Origin: Novipirellula artificiosorum
GTDB lineage: Bacteria; Planctomycetota; Planctomycetia; Pirellulales; Pirellulaceae
DNA length: 64,000 bases
Reading direction: 5' to 3'
Assembly: GCF_007860135.1 (NCBI RefSeq)
Contig: NZ_SJPV01000001.1
Coordinates: 1,237,299-1,301,298, forward strand
Positions 46,911 to 55,763 of the stretch are shown piece after piece. The notes below the pieces were generated by a model. The model saw only the letters and a program-made list of their open reading frames with translations, did not search any database and was not told the origin of the DNA. Made by a program: the position numbers and the translations under genes. How positions within the stretch are numbered: position 1 is the stretch's first letter; each line of letters starts with the position of its first letter.

Positions 46911-47417
46911 CTAGCCGCGTTTGTGTGGCGCAACCAATCCGCTTCCGTCCGGGTTGCCGTCTCCCGAGTTCGGTGCGGGACCGAATAGTTCGCCGTCGCC
47001 GACCGAGCCGGGCAGCGTGTCGAAGCCGCTTCCGTCCGGTATGCCATCCCCGGCGTTCGGAGCGGGGCCGGGCATCGCGTCGACAGCCGGCAAAATCGGA
47101 TCCTCGGAATCTTCCGCCACCATCGCGAGATCAACGGCCACCGGTTCCATGCGCTCGGCGACGGCGACATCGGCTCCACCTTTCCATCCCATTCCGGGAC
47201 GTTCGTGTGCCCCCGGAGACTGACCGACTCGATCGGATTTTCTAGCGTGACACTGTGTCTCAGGTGGATTGACGATCTCCACGACGTTTGCCGACTCCGC
47301 ATCGGTGGCCGGTAGTCCGGCAGCTAGATCAGCGGCCACGTCACCGGCGAGCAGACGACGCGTCTCCAGTGATTGGCAAGCCAGTTTCCGGCAGCTTCGT
47401 TTTCGATCTGATTTCAT
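46911..47417 (-). CDS. Small exported protein with LEPR-XLL-like N-terminus and Gly/Asp/Pro repeats
   Basis: The 168-residue frame begins RKRSCRKLACQSLETRRLLAGD. LETRRLLAGD is a variant of the LEPR-XLL sequence found at the start of many large planctomycete surface proteins. A strong ribosome-binding site GGAGGA stands 7 bases before the ATG at 47417, which supports translation. The C-terminus contains two copies of a 17-residue unit of the form GPAPN(A/S)GDG(I/N)PDGSG separated by a related spacer. Known LEPR-XLL proteins are very long, so this is unusually short: either a truncated gene or a genuine short secreted protein. Function unknown. Confidence 0.65.
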   Translation of the reverse strand: MKSDRKRSCRKLACQSLETRRLLAGDVAADLAAGLPATDAESANVVEIVNPPETQCHARKSDRVGQSPGAHERPGMGWKGGADVAVAERMEPVAVDLAMVAEDSEDPILPAVDAMPGPAPNAGDGIPDGSGFDTLPGSVGDGELFGPAPNSGDGNPDGSGLVAPHKRG

Positions 47418-48023
47418 CTCAATCTCCTCCGTAATGAATAGCTTGTGACGAGAACAACAATCTAAACCCGCAGCAACAAACTGACGGGTTTGAAAAAGCG
47501 CGCAATTTCTTCACACCTCCACCGGCATCGTCGTGCAAATATTTCTCACACGAAGTCACCGTCGCACGTCGGACTCCCCAAATTCCCCGGCAACAACAAT
47601 CTGACCCGGTTGGTTGATCGTTCCCCGTGCCCTTAACCAAGCAATCCCTGCACATCGCGTTCCAAATGCCCGATGGGTTCTGAAGAGAAGCATCCGACCG
47701 AACAACGCGAGCGACGCATTCGGTCCTTCTTGCCTTGCAGCCGACGGTCCGTGATTCGGATCTTGACCATCCTTCATGGACAAAACGACGCACACTCATT
47801 GCGCGAGTGGCGCATGTGAGTCGGCAACCCTACAAGCACGCGGCGCCAGGGAGTGCATCGAAACCAAAATTCATCCGCCTCAAGTTTGCGTGGGGGATTT
47901 TCCTTAGCATGACTCGGGTATTCCCGGTTCAAAACAAAGCGACCATTGGTAGTGCGCATTCTTAGCCTCGACTGGAACCTGAGACATTGATTCACGAATC
48001 AATCATCCGGCGGAGCCGAACCT
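47418..48023. other. Intergenic stretch without recognisable genes
   Basis: Several frames are open here but none shows a signal peptide, domain or good ribosome-binding site. The divergent genes on either side probably take their promoters from this region; I cannot locate them. Confidence 0.45.
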
Positions 48024-48132
48024 ACGCTCACGGCACCGAGGAGTGAACTCACGGCTGCGGTGGGAAACGTCGCCAGCGGGACACGATAGAATAGGGCAGT
48101 GCGACGAGCCGTGTTGTGCTCGCCGTGAGCGT
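48024..48132. repeat. Nested inverted repeat upstream of the Tat-exported protein
   Basis: ACGCTCACGGC (48024-48034) is the exact reverse complement of GCCGTGAGCGT (48122-48132). A second pair CACGGCT / AGCCGTG lies inside. The fold would enclose the region directly before the next gene's start and could be a REP-like unit or a leader structure. Confidence 0.55.
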
Positions 48133-48158
48133 CTAAATGTTAACCGAGAGTGTCCGAA

Positions 48159-49592
48159 ATGAACCCGCACCGTGCATCCTCCATCCAGGATCGGCGAGAT
48201 TTTCTTCGCATGTCTGCCTGGGGCGCCGCCGCGACGGCAGTCACAGGTATGGGGATATCCCGTTTAGAGTCAGCCGAAACGCCCGATCTCGTGTCGCCCG
48301 CTCAACTGCCGACCCGGCCAGCAAGCATCAAAGTGCTGATGCCGCGCGATCGAGTGCCGCTGTCGTTCATCATTGATGATTCAACGTGCTTGGTGAACAT
48401 GGGGCACTTTTGCAATCCTCAGTTCGCGGCCGCCTGGCCAAACCGCGCCGAGTATCAAAAACCGTGGAGATCATGGCCGCGTGAGATCCCCGATGGCTTT
48501 GTCCGCCAATTCGGCGAGTGGTGTGCCGATCAGGGGGTGAAAGGCAAATACAGCATCGTCCCCAATCCTGCCTGTGTCGGCTGGCTTGATCGCGAATTGC
48601 CCGGTTGGTCGCGAGCCGAATTGCAGTCCAGCTTGAAACTTGTCCGCGAGTTGATGGTCCCCAACTGGGACATTCATCCCGAGATGATCACGCACACTCG
48701 CGTGATCAATCTGAAGACCGGCAAACCGATGGCGGAGATCAATGCGGCAACCATGGAGAATTCGTATCCACAGGAGCAAAAGAGTGTGGACGAATTGGCG
48801 GCCTATCTGGCCTATGCACTTCGCATCTTGAAGAACTGTGGTCTACCCTGCGAAGGAATCACCACTCCCGGGGGATTTGGTAACTCGGTGAAAAGCGAAT
48901 TGCCGCTCGCGGTCGACCAGGCGGTTCGCGACGTGTATGGCATCGACCTGCCGCACTATTTCAAGTATGCGAACTCTGGTGACCAAAGTACCGAGCCCAA
49001 GCTCGAACATTTGCGCGGCGTGGGAACCGACGACGTGCGGTTAACCGTACACGTTCCGGCGGGAACGGGCGATTGGTTTGGCGGTTGGCAGGGCGATTCC
49101 CTCTCTGAACCCGATCGCTATTGCGATGCCGAGGCGACCCGCGGCCGAATGGTCGAACTGATCCAGCGGCGGCAACCAGCGGTCATGCTCTGTCATTGGC
49201 CGGGGATGTACAGTAACGGCAGCGAAGAAGGGTTCCGTTCGTTCAAGCGAGTCGTTCAATCGTTGGCATCGCGATTCGCCGACGACACGATCTGGATGAA
49301 GGTCAGCGAGATTGGCCGCTACTGGGCCGCCAAACAATTGACCGAGATTAGCCGTGACGGTAACCGGTTGACGCTCACCGCACCCTTTGCCGCGGAAAGA
49401 TACACATTGCAGGTTAACGGCGCGTCGGGACCTGTGAGCATCGAGCAGGGAACCGATCGCACGATGCTGCGAGAGGCGACCCGTCGATCGACGTTGGATG
49501 CAGGGACATGGATCGCTAATGAACGAAACCTTGTCGCTTGTTTCGACTTGCCGAAGGGGACGAGCGAGGTCGTGCTGGGAGCGACTTCCTAG
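48159..49592 (+). CDS. Tat-exported protein, polysaccharide-deacetylase-like
   Basis: The 477-residue protein has a twin-arginine signal (DRRDFLRMSAWGAAATAVTG). The body starts with VPLSFIIDDSTCLVNMGHF, resembling the first metal-binding strand of deacetylase-fold enzymes, and includes GKYSIVPNPACVGWLD, WDIHPEMITHTRVIN and VMLCHWPGMYSNG, with His and Asp residues suited to metal binding. It is probably a periplasmic carbohydrate-active or hydrolytic enzyme, but no family is certain. An in-frame GTG at 48150 could also serve as start. The TAG stop lies within a CTAG that borders a family A element. Confidence 0.72.
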   Translation: MNPHRASSIQDRRDFLRMSAWGAAATAVTGMGISRLESAETPDLVSPAQLPTRPASIKVLMPRDRVPLSFIIDDSTCLVNMGHFCNPQFAAAWPNRAEYQKPWRSWPREIPDGFVRQFGEWCADQGVKGKYSIVPNPACVGWLDRELPGWSRAELQSSLKLVRELMVPNWDIHPEMITHTRVINLKTGKPMAEINAATMENSYPQEQKSVDELAAYLAYALRILKNCGLPCEGITTPGGFGNSVKSELPLAVDQAVRDVYGIDLPHYFKYANSGDQSTEPKLEHLRGVGTDDVRLTVHVPAGTGDWFGGWQGDSLSEPDRYCDAEATRGRMVELIQRRQPAVMLCHWPGMYSNGSEEGFRSFKRVVQSLASRFADDTIWMKVSEIGRYWAAKQLTEISRDGNRLTLTAPFAAERYTLQVNGASGPVSIEQGTDRTMLREATRRSTLDAGTWIANERNLVACFDLPKGTSEVVLGATS

Positions 49593-49720
49593 TATTCCGA
49601 CTCAGCTTGAATTGCGAGTAGGCGTTCGGAGTAGGGCCGGTACCCACCGGCCAAATCACTTGAGAGTGTAGCCAGTAGGAAACGGCCCTTCCCGAAAACT
49701 GAGCTGCGGCGGAATACTAG
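49589..49720 (+). repeat. Family A inverted-repeat element, copy 3
   Basis: A 124-bp body (49593-49716) between CTAG at 49589-49592 and CTAG at 49717-49720. It is colinear with copy 1 with few differences (TATTCCGACTCAGCTTGAATT at the left end). The left CTAG contains the TAG stop of the Tat-exported protein gene, so the insertion left that gene whole. Confidence 0.87.
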
Positions 49721-49941
49721 CCCGTTCCACTTGCCGCCCGCAGACAACCCTTCTGCGACGACCCACCTTCGGTAGATGTAGTCGGTGCTAGGGAAAGCAA
49801 GAGCATTTTTCGGCTTTGCTTTCCGCCGAACGAATGACAAACGTTATACTCCGTGCCATCAACTTTACCAAGCTGATCAAATCAGGCACTTTGAATACAC
49901 GCAAAGGCCGCACTCAGCGGCGAAGCACGATCCGACATCCA

Positions 49942-50886
49942 ATGAAAATGAATTCAATGAAATACTCACCCGAACAAAGGCTCTGGACATCCGTCCTCAT
50001 CGGTGTGATGGGTTTAGCCGGCAGCGGTTCAGCGTTCGCCCAAGTCTCTCAAGAAACCCTCGAATCGATCGCCATCCCTGATGAGGTCGAGACACCGATC
50101 GGAACGCTGGAGTTCTTCGACGGCGTGCCGAACGACGCTACCATCGACAAGCTCTACGACAATCTCTATCGGATGCGGGCTGTCGAGGTTTATCTCAACA
50201 ACCAGGGCGCTGCATCGCTCAATGCCATGCGGAAAGGCAATGCAAGCATCGGTGCGGATGCGTCCAACAAGGTCACGATTTCCGAGCAACTCCTTCAACC
50301 CGCATCGCTCTACCTCACGGGCAACACTTCCACCTTGTATGCCCTGACCTATCTCGACCTGAAAACCGAAGGTCCGCTGGTCGTCGAACTTCCGCCCGGC
50401 ATGCTGGGATTCCTCGATGACGCTTGGTTCCGCTTCATCGACAACCTCGGCGTGATCGGCCCGGACAAGGGCCAGGGTGGCAAGTATTTGCTGCTTCCTC
50501 CGGACTACAGCGGAGACGAGCCCGAGGGCTATTTCATCGTCAAGCTGCCCACCTACAACAACCTGATGTTCCTGCGTGGTTCGATTGCGAAGGGACTCGC
50601 GCCGGCCGTGGAGAATATTAGATCGAAGCTCCGGATCTACCCACTCGCGAAGGCGGACAACCCTCCTGCCACCGAGTTCATTAACATGTCCGGTAAGAGC
50701 TACAGCACGATCGTCACCCGTGACATTCGTTTTTTCGAGGACCTCAACGAGCTGGTGCAAGTTGAACCCCTCGATGCAACCGGACCGGAGATGCGAGGCC
50801 AATTGGCGGCGATCGGCATCGTTAAGGACAAGCCCTTTCGCCCTGATGCCCGCATGAAGGCAGTTGGAAGCCACCGGGCATCGTGA
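49942..50886 (+). pseudogene. DUF1254 protein, truncated before the DUF1214 domain
   Basis: From ATG 49942 the frame gives 314 residues with a signal peptide ending SAFAQ. The DUF1254 domain is present (TPIGTLEFFDGVPNDATIDKLYDNLY; LEVVELPPGMLGFLDDAWFRF in related form; YFIVKLPTYNNLMFLRGS). At DARMKAVGSHRAS it stops. In the paralogue at 52.2 kb the corresponding point (DERMKKLLTEAALLGNA) continues into DUF1214 for another 180 residues. It may be exported but is incomplete. ATGs at 49948 and 49957 are alternative starts. Confidence 0.8.
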
Positions 50887-50952
50887 AGGCAAGATAAACA
50901 AGATCCACTACATAAGTTATCACGCGGTTTGATTTTTTGTTGTGGTGATTTT

Positions 50953-51013
50953 ACGTGGCTGTGGCTTCCAGTCGCAGTCTCTTTTGATCTGGGGCTGGAA
51001 GCCACAGCCACGT
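50953..51013. repeat. Perfect 19-bp inverted repeat
   Basis: ACGTGGCTGTGGCTTCCAG (50953-50971) is the exact reverse complement of 50995-51013, with a 23-base loop. It sits between the truncated DUF1254 gene and the next DUF1254 gene and is of the REP-like type seen elsewhere in the window. Confidence 0.85.
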
Positions 51014-51106
51014 TTGCGGGCCCGCCGCCTTAAGGTAAAACCGATGAATACCGTAATGACGTACCAACCTACCCGACCAGCGACATACCAAAATCTTCTC
51101 AATTCA

Positions 51107-52150
51107 ATGACTATGACAACGAACACTCTCACACTAATACTGACCGTTGCGCTCACTCTCACGAGCGCCAACGCACAAAGCGATCCAGCCGTAGAATCCA
51201 AGACGCCCATCGTCGTTAACGTCGACAATTTCAACAAAGCACAGACGGATTTTGAGTTCGAAGGAATCGCGAAGCTGTCGGGTATCAACCAGGTTCACAG
51301 CAATCGGACGCCCACGCCCATCGACAAGCAAAATGTCATTCGAATGAACCGCGATACGCTTTATAGCATCGGCGTTGTTAACATTTCAAAAGGCGCGACG
51401 GTAACCATGCCCGATAGCGGCAAGCGATACATGTCCTTGATGGTGATCAACAACGACGGCTATGTGAATGACGTCTATTACGGTGCTGGTTCGCATGAAT
51501 TGACGATGAAGAAGTTTGAAACTCCCTACGTCGGCGTGGTCATTCGCACGCTTGCGAATCCGGAAGATGCCGCAGATCTGGCGATCGCCCACAAGCTTCA
51601 GGACCAGATTCAGATTGACACGGGATCTGACGAACCTTTTGTTCTGCCGAACTACGACAAAGCCAGCTACAAGGCGACGCTGGATGCGATCCTTGAATTG
51701 GCCAAGGGACTGAAACGATACACCCAGACCTTCGGCTCCAAAGCCGATGTCGATCCGGTTCACTTCATGATCGGCAATGCATCCGCTTGGGGCGGCCTGC
51801 CGGACAAGGACGCTCAGTATGTGAATGTGCAACCGAACCTGCCGGTCGGCGAATACGAGATCACGGTCAAGGATGTACCGGTCAAGGGCTTTTGGTCCAT
51901 CAGCCTCTACAACGAAAAGGGATATTTTCAGCAGAACAAATACAACGCCTACAGCCTCAACAGTCTGACTGCCAAACCCAACAGCGACGGGTCCTACACC
52001 ATCCGCTTTGGAGGAGATCCAAATACCACAGAGAATTGTCTGCCGATCATGGAAGGATGGAACTACGCCGTTCGAATGTATGAGCCGAGTCAGGCGATCA
52101 TCGACGGCAGCTGGACGTTCCCGGGCCCACCGAAGAAAAGAAGCAAGTGA
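51107..52150 (+). CDS. Exported DUF1254/DUF1214 domain protein
   Basis: The 347-residue protein starts at ATG 51107 with a signal peptide (TLTLILTVALTLTSANAQ). DUF1254-type sequence follows (VNVDNFNKAQTDFEFEGIAKLSG; DTLYSIGVVNISKGATVTMPDSG), then a DUF1214 region (LPVGEYEITVKDVPVKGFWSISLYNEKGY; YTIRFGGDP; WNYAVRMYEP). It is a shorter subtype than its two neighbours. The frame extends upstream through an inverted repeat but without signal. These proteins occur in COG5361 and their biochemical role is not established. Confidence 0.87.
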   Translation: MTMTTNTLTLILTVALTLTSANAQSDPAVESKTPIVVNVDNFNKAQTDFEFEGIAKLSGINQVHSNRTPTPIDKQNVIRMNRDTLYSIGVVNISKGATVTMPDSGKRYMSLMVINNDGYVNDVYYGAGSHELTMKKFETPYVGVVIRTLANPEDAADLAIAHKLQDQIQIDTGSDEPFVLPNYDKASYKATLDAILELAKGLKRYTQTFGSKADVDPVHFMIGNASAWGGLPDKDAQYVNVQPNLPVGEYEITVKDVPVKGFWSISLYNEKGYFQQNKYNAYSLNSLTAKPNSDGSYTIRFGGDPNTTENCLPIMEGWNYAVRMYEPSQAIIDGSWTFPGPPKKRSK

Positions 52151-52230
52151 ACTACATCGATGTCACAAGGTAGAAACCGTTTCAAGTTCCACCGACAAAG
52201 TCACTCACGACTCATTACCCCCTAGAATCA

Positions 52231-53739
52231 ATGAAACCAAGCATCATCACCCTAACACTTATCGGCACGCTCACCATCGCGACCGCCTACGGACAGAACG
52301 ACCCAGCCAGGGAAGCCGCGAAAACGACGGCGGCTTCCATCCCAGACAAAGTTCATACGGTGGCTGGCGAACTAGAATTCTTCGATGGCGTGCCGATTGG
52401 TGACACCAACGACCTCGTCTATGACTACCTAACCCGCTCGCGTGCGCTCGGGGTCTACCTTGACAATGTCGGCGCAGTATCGATCTACAGCGTCCTTGCC
52501 GGAATGGCCGAGCAAGGAGCCGACGCACCGAACAAGATCGCTATCTGGGAACAGCTGATGGATTCCCGCACGCCGGTTATCACCTCAAATACCTCGACGA
52601 TGTATGCCTACGCTCCCACGGATCTGGCAAACGACGGACCGACCGTCATCGAGATCCCACCCGGCATGCTCGGCTTCCTCGACGACGCATGGCAGCGATT
52701 CGTCGGCAACATGGGTGTCACTGGACCTGACAAGGGCAAGGGCGGTAAATACCTCGTCATCCCTCCCGGCTATCAGGGCGAGATCCCGGACGGCTACTTC
52801 CTGCTGAAGCCGCCAACCAACAAAAACTTCCTATTCCTGCGTGGCTCCATCAAGGACGGCCTCGAGGCGGCCGTTGAGAACTTCAAATCCGGGCTGAAAG
52901 TTTATCCGTTGAAGGATGCCGCCAATCCGGCACCGACAGAACTCGTCAATATGTCCGGCCGGTCGTTCAGCACGATCTTCCCGAGCACCTTGGAATACTA
53001 TGAGATTTTGAACAACATCGTTCAGGCCGAGCCGATCGATGCGGTCGGTCCAGAGGTGCGTGGATACATGGCCAGCATCGGCATCGTCAAAGGACAGCCC
53101 TTCCATCCTGACGAGCGGATGAAGAAGCTGCTAACCGAGGCGGCCTTGCTTGGAAATGCCGCAGGGCGTTCCATTACTTACGACACACGAATCTCCGGGG
53201 TGAAGATCTATCCTGATACGAATAGCAATTGGGTGACCGCCTATGCGAACAAGAACACCTCCTTTCAGGAGGACGGTGCGATGAATCTCGATGCGAGGGT
53301 GCTCTTCTACTACAACGCGGGCGGCGTGACTCCCGCGATGGCGACACCTCATGTGGGACAAGGTTCCGATTACGCTTTGGGTGTGTTGGACAACAACGAT
53401 CAACCCTTCGATGGCGCGAAGACCTACAAGCTGCATTTGCCGCCGAACGTGCCGGTGAATGATTTCTGGGCGGTCACGATCTACGACACCCAGACCCGTT
53501 GCCAGCTCCAGACCAGCCAGCTTTTCCCCACCGTCGGCAGTCTTACCAAGGGGATGAAGAAGAACCTAGACGGTTCCTACGACGTCTACTTTGGACCCAA
53601 AGCACCCAAGGGCAAAGAAGGCAACTGGCTTGCTACCAAACCTGGCAAAAGCTGGTTCTGCATCCTTCGCATGTACGGACCGCTCGAGCCATGGATCGAA
53701 AAAACCTGGCGTCCCGGCGAGATTGAAACGGTGAACTAG
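52231..53739 (+). CDS. Exported DUF1254/DUF1214 domain protein, full length
   Basis: The 502-residue protein has a signal peptide (IITLTLIGTLTIATAYGQ), DUF1254 (VAGELEFFDGVPIGDTNDLVYDYL; VIEIPPGMLGFLDDAWQRFVGN; YFLLKPPTNKNFLFLRGS) and DUF1214 (LPPNVPVNDFWAVTIYDTQTRCQLQT; GSYDVYFGPKAP; WFCILRMYGPLEPWIEKTW). It lies 80 bp after the second paralogue in the same direction. It is the intact model against which the first gene's truncation is measured. Confidence 0.9.
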   Translation: MKPSIITLTLIGTLTIATAYGQNDPAREAAKTTAASIPDKVHTVAGELEFFDGVPIGDTNDLVYDYLTRSRALGVYLDNVGAVSIYSVLAGMAEQGADAPNKIAIWEQLMDSRTPVITSNTSTMYAYAPTDLANDGPTVIEIPPGMLGFLDDAWQRFVGNMGVTGPDKGKGGKYLVIPPGYQGEIPDGYFLLKPPTNKNFLFLRGSIKDGLEAAVENFKSGLKVYPLKDAANPAPTELVNMSGRSFSTIFPSTLEYYEILNNIVQAEPIDAVGPEVRGYMASIGIVKGQPFHPDERMKKLLTEAALLGNAAGRSITYDTRISGVKIYPDTNSNWVTAYANKNTSFQEDGAMNLDARVLFYYNAGGVTPAMATPHVGQGSDYALGVLDNNDQPFDGAKTYKLHLPPNVPVNDFWAVTIYDTQTRCQLQTSQLFPTVGSLTKGMKKNLDGSYDVYFGPKAPKGKEGNWLATKPGKSWFCILRMYGPLEPWIEKTWRPGEIETVN

Positions 53740-53813
53740 CGATTCATCCACACCAGGATTCGGGGTTGGGCCGCAGCGGTAGTCGCCCTTTGGTTTCAGT
53801 TGGCAGGGTGTAC

Positions 53814-55265
53814 TTAAAGGCTGGGGCCATTGTCTGGCGGCATGGACTGATGCCACTCCAATAACGACTTTGTGAGTTGGTTCGCAACTTCGGCGTGGCC
53901 AACGGCTACGTTCTTTGACTCCGCGGGATCATCGCGTAGATCGTACAGTTCGACTTCGGTGCCGTCGTATTCGCATAGCAACTTCCACCTGCCCGAACGG
54001 ACAGCCAGATCAGGCAGGTCTTCGTCGCCGTAGAAGGAGTCGCGATCGGGAGGACGACGAAAGAAGATCGGAGCCTTGCGAGAGCCTCCTTCGCCAAGCA
54101 GCGTGTTGACGAGCGGCTCACCATCGAACGCGGTGTCGTCTGGAAACGGCGTATGAGTTAACTCCAGCAACGTCGGTACAAGGTCGATGGCCGAGAACGC
54201 CGATCGCTTGTCCACATGGTTTTGCTTCTTCACGAACTTCGGTCCCCAAACGATCAACGGCGATCGAAGGCCGCCCTCGTAAAGGTGCGTCTTGAAGCCC
54301 CGATACGGCCCCGCTTCGCCAGCACCCTGTTCGGGCCCGTTGTCCGAGCAAACCAAGATCAACGTGTTGTTGCGAAGTCCGTCGTCGTCCCGAATTCGAT
54401 CAAACAGCCTGCCCAACTGTTTGTCCATCGACTCTAGAACCGACAGATAGAGTGTTCGCTTGGAACCATCGCCCCAAGTTTCCACCGGTGGCCAGAACGG
54501 TGAATGAACATCATCGGGCCAAAGGTTGACGTAAAACGGCTTGTCAGCCTCCTCTGCTTTATCGATGAACGGGATCGCGGCGTCCACAAACCCTGATGTA
54601 ATCTCACTGCGCAGCATCCATCGATAGCCTTCACCCAAGCTTTCCGCTCCGCCCCAAATCCTGCCGGGTTCGTTCTGCCCCGGTTTTAGTGTCAGAGGCA
54701 ATAGCTTTGGCCCCATACCTTCAAAATTGGTTAGCGACTCGTCGAATCCGTAGTCCGTGATCGCTGGAGCCTCGTTGACGTCTCGCTGGCCGCCCATGTG
54801 CCACTTGCCAAAATGCCCAGTCGCGTAGCCTGCCTGATGAAGCGATCGTGCCAGCATGGGAGCCTTCGGATCAAGCCACTGCGCCATCCCGCGTCGATGG
54901 TTGTCCTTGCGATTATTCAAAAACGACGTGATCCGCCAACGCTGCGGATACTGTCCGGTAGAAATCGCGGTTCGCGATGGCGAGCAGATCGGCGAGTTGA
55001 CGTAGAACTGCTCGAAGCGAACACCTTCGGTCGCCAGACGGTCGATATTGGGCGTTCTGGCGTCCTCATTGCCGAAGCATGAAAAATCGCCCCATCCCAT
55101 ATCGTCGATGAAGACGAGAACGATGTTGGGCTGATCCGCCGAGTTGGCAACAGCCGGAGCTTGCCCAAAAACGACCGCCAGCAGTGCGATGCTCGCACAA
55201 CCAGTACAAGATTGCGAGGTTCGCTGCGGAAATCGAATTGTCATCTTAAATCTATTTAGGTTCAT
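53814..55265 (-). CDS. Secreted type I sulfatase (arylsulfatase family)
   Basis: From ATG 55265 the product is 483 residues with a signal region (ASIALLAVVFGQAPAVANS). It carries the metal site NIVLVFIDDMGWGDFSCFGN and the formylglycine motif CSPSRT at residues 94-99, where Cys is modified by a formylglycine-generating enzyme. Downstream are TGHFGKWHMGG, LVCSDNGPEQ and the C-terminal SGRWKLL and DDPAESKNVA. The enzyme would desulfate a polysaccharide or sulfate ester. It is convergent with the DUF1254 genes. Upstream codons to 55412 are in frame but have no signal. The sulfatase stub at 36.6 kb has a different N-terminus (SDDHATSAISAYG). Confidence 0.93.
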   Translation of the reverse strand: MNLNRFKMTIRFPQRTSQSCTGCASIALLAVVFGQAPAVANSADQPNIVLVFIDDMGWGDFSCFGNEDARTPNIDRLATEGVRFEQFYVNSPICSPSRTAISTGQYPQRWRITSFLNNRKDNHRRGMAQWLDPKAPMLARSLHQAGYATGHFGKWHMGGQRDVNEAPAITDYGFDESLTNFEGMGPKLLPLTLKPGQNEPGRIWGGAESLGEGYRWMLRSEITSGFVDAAIPFIDKAEEADKPFYVNLWPDDVHSPFWPPVETWGDGSKRTLYLSVLESMDKQLGRLFDRIRDDDGLRNNTLILVCSDNGPEQGAGEAGPYRGFKTHLYEGGLRSPLIVWGPKFVKKQNHVDKRSAFSAIDLVPTLLELTHTPFPDDTAFDGEPLVNTLLGEGGSRKAPIFFRRPPDRDSFYGDEDLPDLAVRSGRWKLLCEYDGTEVELYDLRDDPAESKNVAVGHAEVANQLTKSLLEWHQSMPPDNGPSL

Positions 55266-55531
55266 GTTTTTGTTCCGTGTAGTATCAATATCGGGATGGG
55301 GCCCCCCTCCCGACGCTCTCGCGACCAATGGATTGTTCTCGAAGTCGTAATTGTACCCGTTCCGTTCATGCTCGGTCTCGTGCAGATTGAACTGTGGAAG
55401 AACGGCAAGCAATGCGTCGCGTTCGTTTCGATGAGCGTCGCTTTATCGGGGCAAGCGGGCAGCTCGTAAATGGTGTGTCGGTTCTTGTCGTCGGTATCCT
55501 ATCTTTGCCTTTGTGTCCGCAATGTGCGTAC

Positions 55532-55596
55532 TTGTTCGATGCAGTCGTACCCGTATTATGTGCATGGACACGCCAATTATGTGCATGGACACGCCA
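55532..55596 (+). promoter_or_regulatory. Promoter with two 21-bp direct-repeat operators
   Basis: Two exact copies of ATTATGTGCATGGACACGCC(A) lie head to tail at 55555-55575 and 55576-55596. Each contains TGTGCATGGACA, a dyad of the form TGT-N-CATG-N-ACA. TTGTTC (55532-55537) and TATTAT (55554-55559) with 16-base spacing form a plausible promoter overlapping the first copy. The 21-bp period places both sites on one face of DNA. It would control the alcohol dehydrogenase start at 55633. Confidence 0.5.
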
Positions 55597-55632
55597 AAAG
55601 ACAATCATTTTGATTCATGTAGGACAATCAAG

Positions 55633-55716
55633 ATGAAAGCGATGCTCATCAACGCCTATGGCGAAAACGCGACCTTTGAAGCGGCAGCCTTGAAGGGGCA
55701 AGTCGGACAAGCATAA
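55633..55716 (+). pseudogene. Zinc-type alcohol dehydrogenase, N-terminal stub
   Basis: MKAMLINAYGENATFEAA is the usual start of planctomycete/proteobacterial zinc-dependent alcohol dehydrogenase-like proteins, preceded by AGGA. After 18-20 residues the frame becomes ALKGQVGQA and stops. The remainder is absent; the intact IS1380 element begins about 50 bp further on, so an IS-associated deletion is likely. Confidence 0.65.
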
Positions 55717-55763
55717 ACTCGCTTGGAGAGAAAAAAAGCGATGGGCAAAGTGGTTGTAGAGGA

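Noticed and set aside
50029..50901. 290-residue frame on the minus strand
   Set aside because: Antisense of the DUF1254 gene, with no motif and poor start context.
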